The position numbers and the translations under genes are program-made. A stretch of DNA of 64,000 bases from UBA826 sp045564655 (GTDB taxonomy: Bacteria; Chloroflexota; Dehalococcoidia; Lucifugimonadales; UBA826), in assembly GCA_045564655.1 (NCBI GenBank), contig JBJLGX010000008.1, positions 49,607 to 113,606 on the forward strand, given 5' to 3'. The notes beneath the pieces were generated by a model. It worked only from the letters and a program-made list of their open reading frames with translations, ran no database searches and was not told where the DNA came from. Below, piece by piece: positions 26,777 to 35,026 of this stretch; position 1 is the stretch's first letter; the number at the start of each line of letters is the position of its first letter.

Positions 26777-29125
26777 TTATAAATCCGGAGTAATTAATAC
26801 ATTATCCCCGATAATGGAGTCTATGAACATATCATCAAATCCAAATTCTTTAAGAATTTCTCTAGAATGTTCTCCTAATTTTGGTGTAGGGAACGAATGG
26901 CTTGAAGGTAATTCGTCAAATTTTATAAATCCAGTTATATATTTATGCTCCATTAAATCATTTGTAACGTGTGTAGCTATCATATCGTTTTTTTTAGGGT
27001 GAGGATCATCAAAATATGAAACTTCATAATTCTCTACAGATTCAGCTGCATGTATACCTATTTGAGAGAGTTTATTCATCCAAAATTCAGTTGTTTGGGA
27101 TTTAAAAACATTAAAAACTAACGATCCATAATCGGTATGTGAGTAAAATTCATCTTCATCTCTCCTGCTTTCAATAGTATCGTCATACATATTAATAAAG
27201 TGATGAAAAGCATCAGTATTCCCTTCCGCAGAAATATATATCCAACCATCTTTTGTCTCATATAAACGATTGTAATCACTAAGACCATATTGATTTATAT
27301 CAGCAAGACGTCTATCTGAAAAGTTCAAATCTGACAAATTACCTTTCTGGAGTTCCGACAGGTCGCCCTCTAACAAAAGTGTACCTGCATTTAGCAAATT
27401 AGTTTGGGATATTTGTCCTTTACCAGTTTTCTCACGATAATATAAAGAAATAGTTACACCCAAACTTGCTATTAGACCGGCGGTATAATCTGTTGGTGCT
27501 AATTGCCCTATAAATGATGGTCTTTGAGGAGACCCTCCTTGAGCTGTTTGTAAACCCAACCACGCTTGAGCTAGTGGGTCAAGTCCTGGTCTATGAGAAA
27601 ACGGGCCAGATTCTCCAAAAGCACTAATATAAGATTCAATGATTCTAGGATTTTCCTTCTTTAATTCTTCGGATGATAACCCTAAACGATCTAAAACTCC
27701 TGGTCTCAGGTTAGCAATTAAAGCATCTCCTTTACATATGACTTTCTTAACAACATGACTCCCTCTATCGTCTTTAATATTGATTGAAAGTGATCTCTTA
27801 TTAGAATTTGATGAATGAAAAAAATGGAGATTCCCAGACCTTGAAAGATCTCCATATGGAGGTTCAATTTTATAAACGTCAGCGCCTAAATCAGCTAAAA
27901 TCCTACCTGCAGATGGACCAGCAATAACATTAGTAATATCTGATACTTTAATACCTTTCAATGGCATTTCCGTAGAAGTGCTAAATTTAACCGGTTTATA
28001 AACTATTCTATTAAACGGAAAAGAGGCCAACAAATCATCTTTTGAAACATAAGTAAGAGGGGAAATAGCATTAGGGGAATCTGAGAAATTTAAAGAACAC
28101 CCGGGTTGTTTAATAGTCCCCAAAACGGGGTCTTCAGTTTCAACTATCATATTATTGTGTATAAGCTGTTCATTATGTATAGCACTCTTAGAAGTGCCCA
28201 CAACAGCAAAAGGAATGTCTGCGGCGTCAAATATATCTGACCATTCGACAGATGATTTAGTTTTCATTTTTTCTTTTACTATATTAAATAATTCAAACCT
28301 TGATTCTTGATTAACAGGAGAAATCCCGTTTCCAAATCTTTCCTCTACTAAAATGTGAGCGATGTCCATAACAGCAGCAGCAATATCAACAAACCCTTCA
28401 TGGATACATGCTAGTTGAATCCAATTATCATCTGAACATTCAAAAACACTATAAAATGGGCCTCCACCCACTGGTGAATTATTAGGATATTTTTTCACTT
28501 TATCACTTGATACTATGGGAGTATAAAACAGAGCAGCGGCATACAAAGAAGTATGTACTCTGCAACCGTGTTTTGTTTGCTCACGCTTAAATAATGCCGC
28601 AGTAATACCTATAGCGCTAAGTAACCCTGCACCAACTTCTACAAATGGATGAACAACATATATAGACCCTTCTCTAAAACCAGGCAATCTATCATAGATA
28701 CCTGCTCTAGCTTTAACTAGATTAGGGGCCCCTGGACTATCTTTCAAAGGGCCTTTATTACCATATGGAGTAATTGAGCTATGAATGATATGTGGAAACT
28801 TTTTAGCTATTTCAGAAATATTTAATCCATGGAAATTCTCTGATGGAGTACAATCATCAATGAGAACGTCTACAGATGACAGTAAAGATTCAATAAAATT
28901 CAATTCTTCTGAAATATTTATTTTTAAAAGTTCTTTTCCGCGATTAAAAAAAGAAAATTCTGTCTCGTAAAATTTCTCGTCTTCTGAAATTTTTAGAACA
29001 TCTTCATTTGAATTGTCTAAAACACGTATTACTCTAGCACCATTATCAGCCAAAAACATTGACGAAACAGCTCCAGATTTACCTCTGGATAGATCAAGTA
29101 CAATTATGCCTTTAAGAGCAGACAT
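26777..29125 (-). CDS. Tandem class III (CaiB/BaiF) CoA-transferase
   Basis: A 782-residue chain with two family III CoA-transferase domains in tandem: residues about 1-370 (MSALKGIIVLDLSRG) and about 395-770 (MPLKGIKVSDITN). The family moves CoA between acids through an Asp-bound acyl intermediate. The second half has the catalytic motif with Asp (GLDPLAQAWLG). The first half reads GAPNLVKARAG at that place, with no Asp, so it is probably structural. The substrate cannot be told. The nearby DUF35 and thiolase-like genes suggest catabolism of a carboxylic acid or sterol-like side chain (inference). Confidence 0.85.
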   Translation of the reverse strand: MSALKGIIVLDLSRGKSGAVSSMFLADNGARVIRVLDNSNEDVLKISEDEKFYETEFSFFNRGKELLKINISEELNFIESLLSSVDVLIDDCTPSENFHGLNISEIAKKFPHIIHSSITPYGNKGPLKDSPGAPNLVKARAGIYDRLPGFREGSIYVVHPFVEVGAGLLSAIGITAALFKREQTKHGCRVHTSLYAAALFYTPIVSSDKVKKYPNNSPVGGGPFYSVFECSDDNWIQLACIHEGFVDIAAAVMDIAHILVEERFGNGISPVNQESRFELFNIVKEKMKTKSSVEWSDIFDAADIPFAVVGTSKSAIHNEQLIHNNMIVETEDPVLGTIKQPGCSLNFSDSPNAISPLTYVSKDDLLASFPFNRIVYKPVKFSTSTEMPLKGIKVSDITNVIAGPSAGRILADLGADVYKIEPPYGDLSRSGNLHFFHSSNSNKRSLSINIKDDRGSHVVKKVICKGDALIANLRPGVLDRLGLSSEELKKENPRIIESYISAFGESGPFSHRPGLDPLAQAWLGLQTAQGGSPQRPSFIGQLAPTDYTAGLIASLGVTISLYYREKTGKGQISQTNLLNAGTLLLEGDLSELQKGNLSDLNFSDRRLADINQYGLSDYNRLYETKDGWIYISAEGNTDAFHHFINMYDDTIESRRDEDEFYSHTDYGSLVFNVFKSQTTEFWMNKLSQIGIHAAESVENYEVSYFDDPHPKKNDMIATHVTNDLMEHKYITGFIKFDELPSSHSFPTPKLGEHSREILKEFGFDDMFIDSIIGDNVLITPDL

Positions 29126-29231
29126 TTATAATATGAATTTCCTTTTTTAGTTAAGTTTTGAAAGTATCACAGGTATCTTAATGGGTCAATCTTATATATG
29201 ATATTTATCATAAGTATATCGGGGGAAAACA

Positions 29232-29537
29232 TTGGATTCATCTATTAAACTAAAAAATGTTGGATTATATGGAAGTAAAATACTATTGCAGTGGGATGAT
29301 GGGCACGAAAGCATTTTTAAACCACGTGAAATACGGATCAGTTGCCAGTGTGCACAATGTGTAGAGGAATGGAGCAAAAGGCAATTGTTAGATCCAGCGT
29401 CAGTTCCTCATGATTTAATTGCTGAAGACTACCTACTAGTTGGCCATTACGGGGTTCAGTTTTTATGGAGCGACGGCCACCATACAGGAATATTCCCTTT
29501 TTCTGTTTTAAGAGAAATGGATGATCGCCGCTTATAA
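29232..29537 (+). CDS. DUF971 (GBBH-like N-terminal) domain protein
   Basis: A 101-residue protein consisting of one DUF971 / gamma-butyrobetaine hydroxylase-like N-terminal domain: ILLQWDDGHESIFKPREIRISCQCAQC, then GHYGVQFLWSDGHHTGIFPF. The Cys/His set fits a metal-binding site. Stand-alone DUF971 proteins often occur near Fe-S or Mrp-type genes, but none is adjacent. It starts at TTG with GGGGG upstream. Its stop codon abuts that of the DUF35 gene on the other strand. Confidence 0.85.
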   Translation: MDSSIKLKNVGLYGSKILLQWDDGHESIFKPREIRISCQCAQCVEEWSKRQLLDPASVPHDLIAEDYLLVGHYGVQFLWSDGHHTGIFPFSVLREMDDRRL

Positions 29538-29957
29538 TTAAACCGGTTTAAATTTAGGCAGAGCTATTTCTTCAGTTATATCTTCAAATACAACTTCTAG
29601 CTGCATACCAATTTTTAAGTTATCTGAACTAGGATTATCTATAACTATGTTAGTGGGCATCTTAGGGCCTTCTTCAAGCTCTACAATTGCAGTAACATAA
29701 GGTACATCGTCAGCAAACCCTGGATGAGGGGCTCTCTGAACAATTCCAAAAGTAAACAAAGTAGCCTTGCCTGAAGACTTTATCCAATCTGTATCCCTGG
29801 GATTTGAACAATCCAAGTTTCTACAAATATCAGTTGGGTAAAAATAAGCCTCGTCACATCCATTACAATGCCTGAGCCATAATTCGCCTGCTTTAGCTTT
29901 ATTCCAATAAAAATCTGATTCGCCTTGAGGCATAGGTATAGGTTTTTTATAAGTCAT
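29538..29957 (-). CDS. DUF35 OB-fold protein (thiolase/aldolase partner)
   Basis: A 139-residue protein with an N-terminal rubredoxin-like zinc finger (CNGC, then CRNLDC) and an OB-fold. Such proteins are obligate partners of thiolase-like enzymes, for example ChsH2 with Ltp2 and BbsA with BbsB. The gene lies 18 nt after the thiolase-like gene, so the two products probably form one complex. Confidence 0.88.
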   Translation of the reverse strand: MTYKKPIPMPQGESDFYWNKAKAGELWLRHCNGCDEAYFYPTDICRNLDCSNPRDTDWIKSSGKATLFTFGIVQRAPHPGFADDVPYVTAIVELEEGPKMPTNIVIDNPSSDNLKIGMQLEVVFEDITEEIALPKFKPV

Positions 29958-29975
29958 ATTTATTAATCCTTTTAA

Positions 29976-31127
29976 TTAATCAACAGCTAATATAGCTGTT
30001 CCCGTAGAAGAAAGTTGCCCACCAGTACCATTTACTAAACATAGTTTAGGATCATCTAATTGCCTGTCTCCACATTCTCCTCGTAATTGTCTGACTGCTT
30101 CCAAAACTAAAAACATTCCATACATACCTGAATGGGTATACGATAATCCGCCTCCAGACGTATTCATAGCGAAATCTCCTCCAGGGGCAGTTCTTTGATT
30201 GGCAACAAAGTCCGGAGCTTCTCCAGGTCCACAAAACCCTAAACTCTCTAAAGTTGCTAAAACTGTGTACGTAAACGAATCATATATCATGGCGAGGTCC
30301 ATATCATCATGTGTAAGACCTGCTCTTTTCAAAGCTGCAGGCCCAGTATTTCTAGCAACAGAACGAGTTAAGTCAGGCATTTGGCTAATGATGTTATGGT
30401 CATGCGACTCAGCAGCACCCAATACCCAAACAGGTTTTTTCTTTGCATCTCTTGCGCGCTCTGCAGAAGTTATAACATAAGCTCCACCAGCATCAGTAAC
30501 CAAACAGCAGTCAAGCAAATGAAATGGTTCTGAGATCCATCTAGAATTATGATAATCATCAAATGTCATATCATCTTTCATATATGCTTTAGGATTCATC
30601 TGAGCCCATTTCCTCGTAGCAACAGCCACTTCAGCCATTCCTTGTCTAGTTTTATCTTCACCATATATATGCATGTATCGACGTGCCGCCATTGCATAAT
30701 TTACAGGCGGACCAATTAACCCATATGGAATTTCATATTGTGGTCCTGGATCCGCTGGGTCTGGACCTGGACGAGTTCTCCTACTTCTGCCGGCTTCTCC
30801 ATGGGTAACTAAGGCAACATCACAATACCCAGCATTAATAGCTGCAACAGCATGTGCTATGTGAATAACAAAAGAAGACCCCCCAACAGCGGTAGTATCA
30901 GTAAAACTAGGTTCTATACCCAAATACTCAGCAATGTTTAAAGTCCCCATAGCTGTATTTCCAGAACAAAAAAGCCCATTAACATCTTTCAAAGACATCC
31001 CAGCATCTGCTAAAGCATTATGTGCTGCTTCCGCGTGATGTTGAAGATTAGATTTACCAGGAACTTTTCCGATTTCATCTGATTCATCTACACCTACAAT
31101 AGCGGCAGTTTTACGAAGATCTGTCAT
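29976..31127 (-). CDS. SCP2/Ltp2-type thiolase-fold protein (probable aldolase)
   Basis: A 383-residue thiolase-superfamily protein of the SCP-x/lipid-transfer type. At the position of the thiolase nucleophilic Cys the sequence is TTAVGGSSF, with Ser and no Cys. The C-terminal GHPxGATG motif is replaced by NGTGGQLSSTG, without His. This pattern is that of Ltp2-type retro-aldolases and related non-thiolytic members rather than true thiolases. Together with the DUF35 partner, cleavage of a beta-hydroxyacyl-CoA side chain is plausible (inference). The substrate is unknown. Confidence 0.82.
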   Translation of the reverse strand: MTDLRKTAAIVGVDESDEIGKVPGKSNLQHHAEAAHNALADAGMSLKDVNGLFCSGNTAMGTLNIAEYLGIEPSFTDTTAVGGSSFVIHIAHAVAAINAGYCDVALVTHGEAGRSRRTRPGPDPADPGPQYEIPYGLIGPPVNYAMAARRYMHIYGEDKTRQGMAEVAVATRKWAQMNPKAYMKDDMTFDDYHNSRWISEPFHLLDCCLVTDAGGAYVITSAERARDAKKKPVWVLGAAESHDHNIISQMPDLTRSVARNTGPAALKRAGLTHDDMDLAMIYDSFTYTVLATLESLGFCGPGEAPDFVANQRTAPGGDFAMNTSGGGLSYTHSGMYGMFLVLEAVRQLRGECGDRQLDDPKLCLVNGTGGQLSSTGTAILAVD

Positions 31128-31242
31128 GAATACCTCCCCAAATAATTATAATCTTGACCAAAAGAACATATGAGAATAAGAAACCATGTTAGGATACAAT
31201 TTATAAGCTAAACACACAATACTTGGATAAATACTCAATTTC

Positions 31243-31593
31243 ATGCCACAACTACCTTTAAATAAATTCAAACAAATAGTTGCCAAATCTGTTCAAAGTC
31301 TTTCAAATGAAATAAAAGAACAGTTAAAAGATATTCAAATAGTCATTGAAGTATATCCTTCTGATGAGCAATTAATTGGTACTGGATTAGAAAATAAATT
31401 AAATCTTCTTAGCTTGTATGAAGGTATACCACTGTCAGAAAAATATGGCTATGAAAACATCTTGCCAGACAAGATAACTTTATTCCAAGAATCTTTAGAA
31501 TCTATCTCTATTATCGAAGATCAGCTAATAAAAGAAATACAAAACTCAATTAGCTCAGAAATATCACACCAGATGAAATTATCTGAAAATTAA
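31243..31593 (+). CDS. Zincin-like metallopeptidase family protein with altered active site
   Basis: A 116-residue protein resembling the minimal zincin-like peptidase family (DUF1025/PF06262): LLSLYEGIPLSEKYG followed by PDKITLFQESLE, then a C-terminal helix. In that family the helix carries HExxH; here it reads SSEISHQM, so the first zinc His is Ser. The protein is likely inactive as a peptidase, or has a different role. The frame is intact. Its stop abuts the herA stop on the other strand. Confidence 0.72.
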   Translation: MPQLPLNKFKQIVAKSVQSLSNEIKEQLKDIQIVIEVYPSDEQLIGTGLENKLNLLSLYEGIPLSEKYGYENILPDKITLFQESLESISIIEDQLIKEIQNSISSEISHQMKLSEN

Positions 31594-33234
31594 TCATAAT
31601 CCTAAATTTTTTTTATCTTGCATTATCTGTTCTAAAGTTCTTGTAGGAGCAAGTGATTCATAAAATTTCTCATCATACGATCTAGTTTTAATTGCTACAG
31701 ACATAGGAACTGCATGTCCAACAACTAAAGCCTGTTGATTTGAATCTAATCTTGCTAAAACACCTCGAAGTTTCCTACCTCCTGGAACCCCTGACAAAAC
31801 AGCGTCTACATCTTTCGAACTATCCAGCAAACACGAAATCTTAGTACCAATCTGACTCATAATATCATCATCAATTTGACTAGGTCTTTGGTCTACTACC
31901 AATAAGGTTACATGGTACTTACGCATTTCTCTAGCAATATTGCCAAAAATAGTTTCATTTGCAACGGAAGGGTCTAAAAATAGATGCGCTTCTTCAATAG
32001 TTATTACAAGATCTCTAGGTTCATAATCAGGCTTAGAATTAGCAATCGCAAATTCTGTATCTCGCTTATATTTATTATAGATGCGCCTAGTTAAAATATT
32101 AGCAACTAAAATATATGCTGTCTTATCATTTGCAAATCTCCCAAAATTTAAAACTACATTAAATCCAGAACGTAATTTTTCAATAATCCCGACAGCAAAA
32201 TCGTATTTTTTATCTTTTTCTTCTATATCAGAATCCACCATAAAATCATACCTAGTAAGTCTAGACAATCCTCTTTTCAAAGAAAGTAAAGTTTGCTGAT
32301 TAATTACTGTAGAATCTGACAAATCACTTAATTGGTTCGATTTCAATTGATCAAATTTTTTAAACCAATTAGTTCCAAAATGTTGCTTTAATGTGTAGGT
32401 GGCGTCTACAGCTAAATCCGTTAGGTTGATAGTATCTTGAAGTAATTTAATATCTTCTGGTTCAATATCTGAATAATTTATTTTTATGATTTCATCTGGA
32501 GAATTATTTGTATCCATTGTCTTAGGGTCTAAAGAATAAACTAGGACTTTACTAGAAAACAGTTGTTTAAGTCCTTTAACTTCTGATGTGGCCTCACTAG
32601 TTCCTGCCCATCCATAATCATTATGCATATCAAATATTAAATTACTCGACAAATTGCTATCAATAATTCCGCTCAGCAGAATTCGTGAAATAAATGTCTT
32701 CCCACTCCCTGTTTTCCCAAATATGCCTGTATTCCTTGAGATCAATTTCTCAATATCGAGGCACAGTAGTACATCATCATTCATATCAACAGGACTACCA
32801 ACCCAAAAATTCTCTCTAGACTCCTTGCCAAACACAGTATAAATGTCATCTTGAGATGCTTTCTTAACCGTTGCAAAATGACTTGGAATCGTTTTAGCTG
32901 GTTCTATACTAGAACCTATTATATGAGGATCCCCTAAAATTAGCATTGGTTCAACTTTAATAATCCCATATACAACAGTTCCCAATAGAGTATCTTTCAA
33001 GAATGAATCTTTATCATCTATAAATGATGACTGAAAGTCTGAATCAGAAGATTGTAATTCTATATCAGTAACAACTCCAAAAAAATTCCGTATGTCACTT
33101 TCAATCACGACATTAGAACCCACAGTTATCATTTCTACAGAAGTATGGTCAAAAAGCTTAATAGTAACTCCTTCTGATAAAGATCCCCCCACTACCATTC
33201 CTATGTATAGATTTAAGTCTTCTTCTTGAGTCAT
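31594..33234 (-). CDS. herA: HerA-like DNA translocase/helicase ATPase
   Basis: A 546-residue FtsK-HerA superfamily ATPase. An N-terminal HAS-barrel (about residues 8-110) precedes Walker A GKTGSGKT (173-180). Walker B is DLVITIEEAHLF, and VVDQRPSQIDDDI is the HerA sensor region. HerA pumps DNA into or with the NurA nuclease during end resection. Its ATG overlaps the stop of the preceding HAS-barrel-like gene by 4 nt, and nurA is next upstream, so the three genes are co-translated. Confidence 0.92.
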   Translation of the reverse strand: MTQEEDLNLYIGMVVGGSLSEGVTIKLFDHTSVEMITVGSNVVIESDIRNFFGVVTDIELQSSDSDFQSSFIDDKDSFLKDTLLGTVVYGIIKVEPMLILGDPHIIGSSIEPAKTIPSHFATVKKASQDDIYTVFGKESRENFWVGSPVDMNDDVLLCLDIEKLISRNTGIFGKTGSGKTFISRILLSGIIDSNLSSNLIFDMHNDYGWAGTSEATSEVKGLKQLFSSKVLVYSLDPKTMDTNNSPDEIIKINYSDIEPEDIKLLQDTINLTDLAVDATYTLKQHFGTNWFKKFDQLKSNQLSDLSDSTVINQQTLLSLKRGLSRLTRYDFMVDSDIEEKDKKYDFAVGIIEKLRSGFNVVLNFGRFANDKTAYILVANILTRRIYNKYKRDTEFAIANSKPDYEPRDLVITIEEAHLFLDPSVANETIFGNIAREMRKYHVTLLVVDQRPSQIDDDIMSQIGTKISCLLDSSKDVDAVLSGVPGGRKLRGVLARLDSNQQALVVGHAVPMSVAIKTRSYDEKFYESLAPTRTLEQIMQDKKNLGL

Positions 33235-33806
33235 AATTTTAATTTCCTAAGTATAGAATTTAACCTATAGGTATCATGTTTTAGCATAGAGGCTAATTTT
33301 CTAGAAGATTCTTTTATAAATCTATTGTCATTAATTTCATCATATGCATATTTTATAAATGACACTACGATATCATCTGATTGCGGTTGATTTGAATTAA
33401 TAATTGGCTCAAGAAACTCAATATGTTGACTAAATTTAATTATATCCTCATGGCTAGATTTATTAACAAATGAATGTATCTTAGGAGGAGTGGGGGACAA
33501 GAAAAGTTTGATCTCTCCCTGATAATGATGCCCTACAATAATGGATTTGAATTCTGTAGTCAGCAATTGATTTAATTGAGGATTCGCACTATAAATTTCT
33601 GATTCATCATCTAAATCTTTCCCCCTAGGGATAGGGCGTCTTGTAGGGTCTAATCCTAACGTCTGTGAATAAGAAACAATTCCAAATACAGAATCAGACT
33701 GACTAGCTTTGACTATCGTCCCCAAAGGGGGTGCCGAGTAAAGATCGTAACATTGAGTGATAAATTCATTCGTATTACTTTCAATTATTTCACCCAACCG
33801 AGTCAT
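33231..33806 (-). CDS. Small HAS-barrel-like protein between nurA and herA
   Basis: A 191-residue protein with no enzyme motif. The first ~60 residues (GEIIESNTNEFITQC, PPLGTIVKAS, VFGIVSYSQT) have the beta-rich pattern of a HAS-barrel as found at the N-terminus of HerA; the rest is helical. It overlaps herA by 4 nt and follows nurA by 16 nt. It may act as an adaptor on the HerA ring or bridge HerA to NurA. That role is inference. Confidence 0.75.
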   Translation of the reverse strand: MTRLGEIIESNTNEFITQCYDLYSAPPLGTIVKASQSDSVFGIVSYSQTLGLDPTRRPIPRGKDLDDESEIYSANPQLNQLLTTEFKSIIVGHHYQGEIKLFLSPTPPKIHSFVNKSSHEDIIKFSQHIEFLEPIINSNQPQSDDIVVSFIKYAYDEINDNRFIKESSRKLASMLKHDTYRLNSILRKLKL

Positions 33807-33822
33807 TTGATCTCCTAATATA

Positions 33823-35001
33823 TTATAGCCATCGTAATCTTTTTGAACGATCTTTTTGAGAAGTATAAAATGTAATCCCTTTAGATTCCATAGAGGATTC
33901 CATCAAATTTAAAAAATATGCTCTATCTTTAGTTGATATAACAGCTTGTTCGTGAGCTTCCATCAGTACAATCGGGTAAGTTGGGCCTTTATTGCACTGA
34001 TCTAATATTAAAGAATGTATCAAATCAACATTTGCTTTATCTTTTGCAACCCACGCAGGAATTTCTACTCGTGCAATCTCGTCACCGGTATTCACATAAA
34101 AAAACATTAGATGGTGTTCACCATAATAAGATTCCACTGAAGGATGTGAACTAGGAAACAATTCCGACCTATCATTTTCTTTTAAAATTCTAGCAAATAA
34201 TTGACGGTCAAGAATTTCAGAACTCACATCTTCCAAGATTTGAGAGGCTTCTAGAAAATCTGAATCATAAAACCTTAGTGAATTCATAAACTCCTTACTA
34301 GCCGGAAGGCTTATATAGCTTGCTAGTAATGCCTGTTTATTCTGGTTTATTTTTTGTATCTTTGATAAAGATTTTAAAAATCTATCATTAAGTAAATTGT
34401 CAATCACAAATTGATCAATACCTTTCCTCAAAATATCCAAAAGTAGTAGCGTTCCATCCATTAATCCTATTGTTGGAATATTAGAATTAGAATCTTCCAT
34501 AATACTAGCTAACTCTTCTAATTCTTTGACGGTTCTAAAAGCTCCAAGTATTGTTCCTTCTATAGGGGTTCCTCTATAAATTTCGTTTGGGTTAGGAATG
34601 GTAACTTCAGAATTTCCATAGTACAAGACAGGTCTGCTGGACAATTCTGCAATTGAATTACTGCCGTATTCTATTTTAGCGAACCCTATATTTATCAAAA
34701 AGCATTTGATTGGTATATGGCGGTTAACATCAATATGAGATCCATCAACTCCAATTGCAATATAATCATCCGAGTTAGATGTAACAGGTATAGACTTGCC
34801 TGGATTTTCAGGAATTTCTAAAAGAGGCCATGGCCACGAATCAGATAACTTAGATTTTTTATCCATAAATTTTTGGCAATCAAATTCTTTTAGCAATTTA
34901 ACCATATGCTGCAATTGGAATTCTAATGAATCTGATCTATCTTCAGTTTTGGAAACCATTCTAGTAATTTGATTAGCTGTATCATTTAAATCTAAAGACA
35001 A
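33823..35001 (-). CDS. nurA: NurA-domain nuclease
   Basis: A 392-residue protein with a NurA nuclease domain. The metal-binding Asp motifs are AIGVDGSHID (near residue 93) and GLMDGTLLLLD (near residue 183). A later GPTYPIVLMEAHEQA segment is also typical. NurA is an RNase H-fold 5'-3' exonuclease/endonuclease working with HerA. The gene follows selB by 25 nt. The N-terminal ~70 residues are helical and charged. Confidence 0.85.
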   Translation of the reverse strand: MSLDLNDTANQITRMVSKTEDRSDSLEFQLQHMVKLLKEFDCQKFMDKKSKLSDSWPWPLLEIPENPGKSIPVTSNSDDYIAIGVDGSHIDVNRHIPIKCFLINIGFAKIEYGSNSIAELSSRPVLYYGNSEVTIPNPNEIYRGTPIEGTILGAFRTVKELEELASIMEDSNSNIPTIGLMDGTLLLLDILRKGIDQFVIDNLLNDRFLKSLSKIQKINQNKQALLASYISLPASKEFMNSLRFYDSDFLEASQILEDVSSEILDRQLFARILKENDRSELFPSSHPSVESYYGEHHLMFFYVNTGDEIARVEIPAWVAKDKANVDLIHSLILDQCNKGPTYPIVLMEAHEQAVISTKDRAYFLNLMESSMESKGITFYTSQKDRSKRLRWL

Positions 35002-35026
35002 ACTTACACCTTTAATTTGAAAACTA

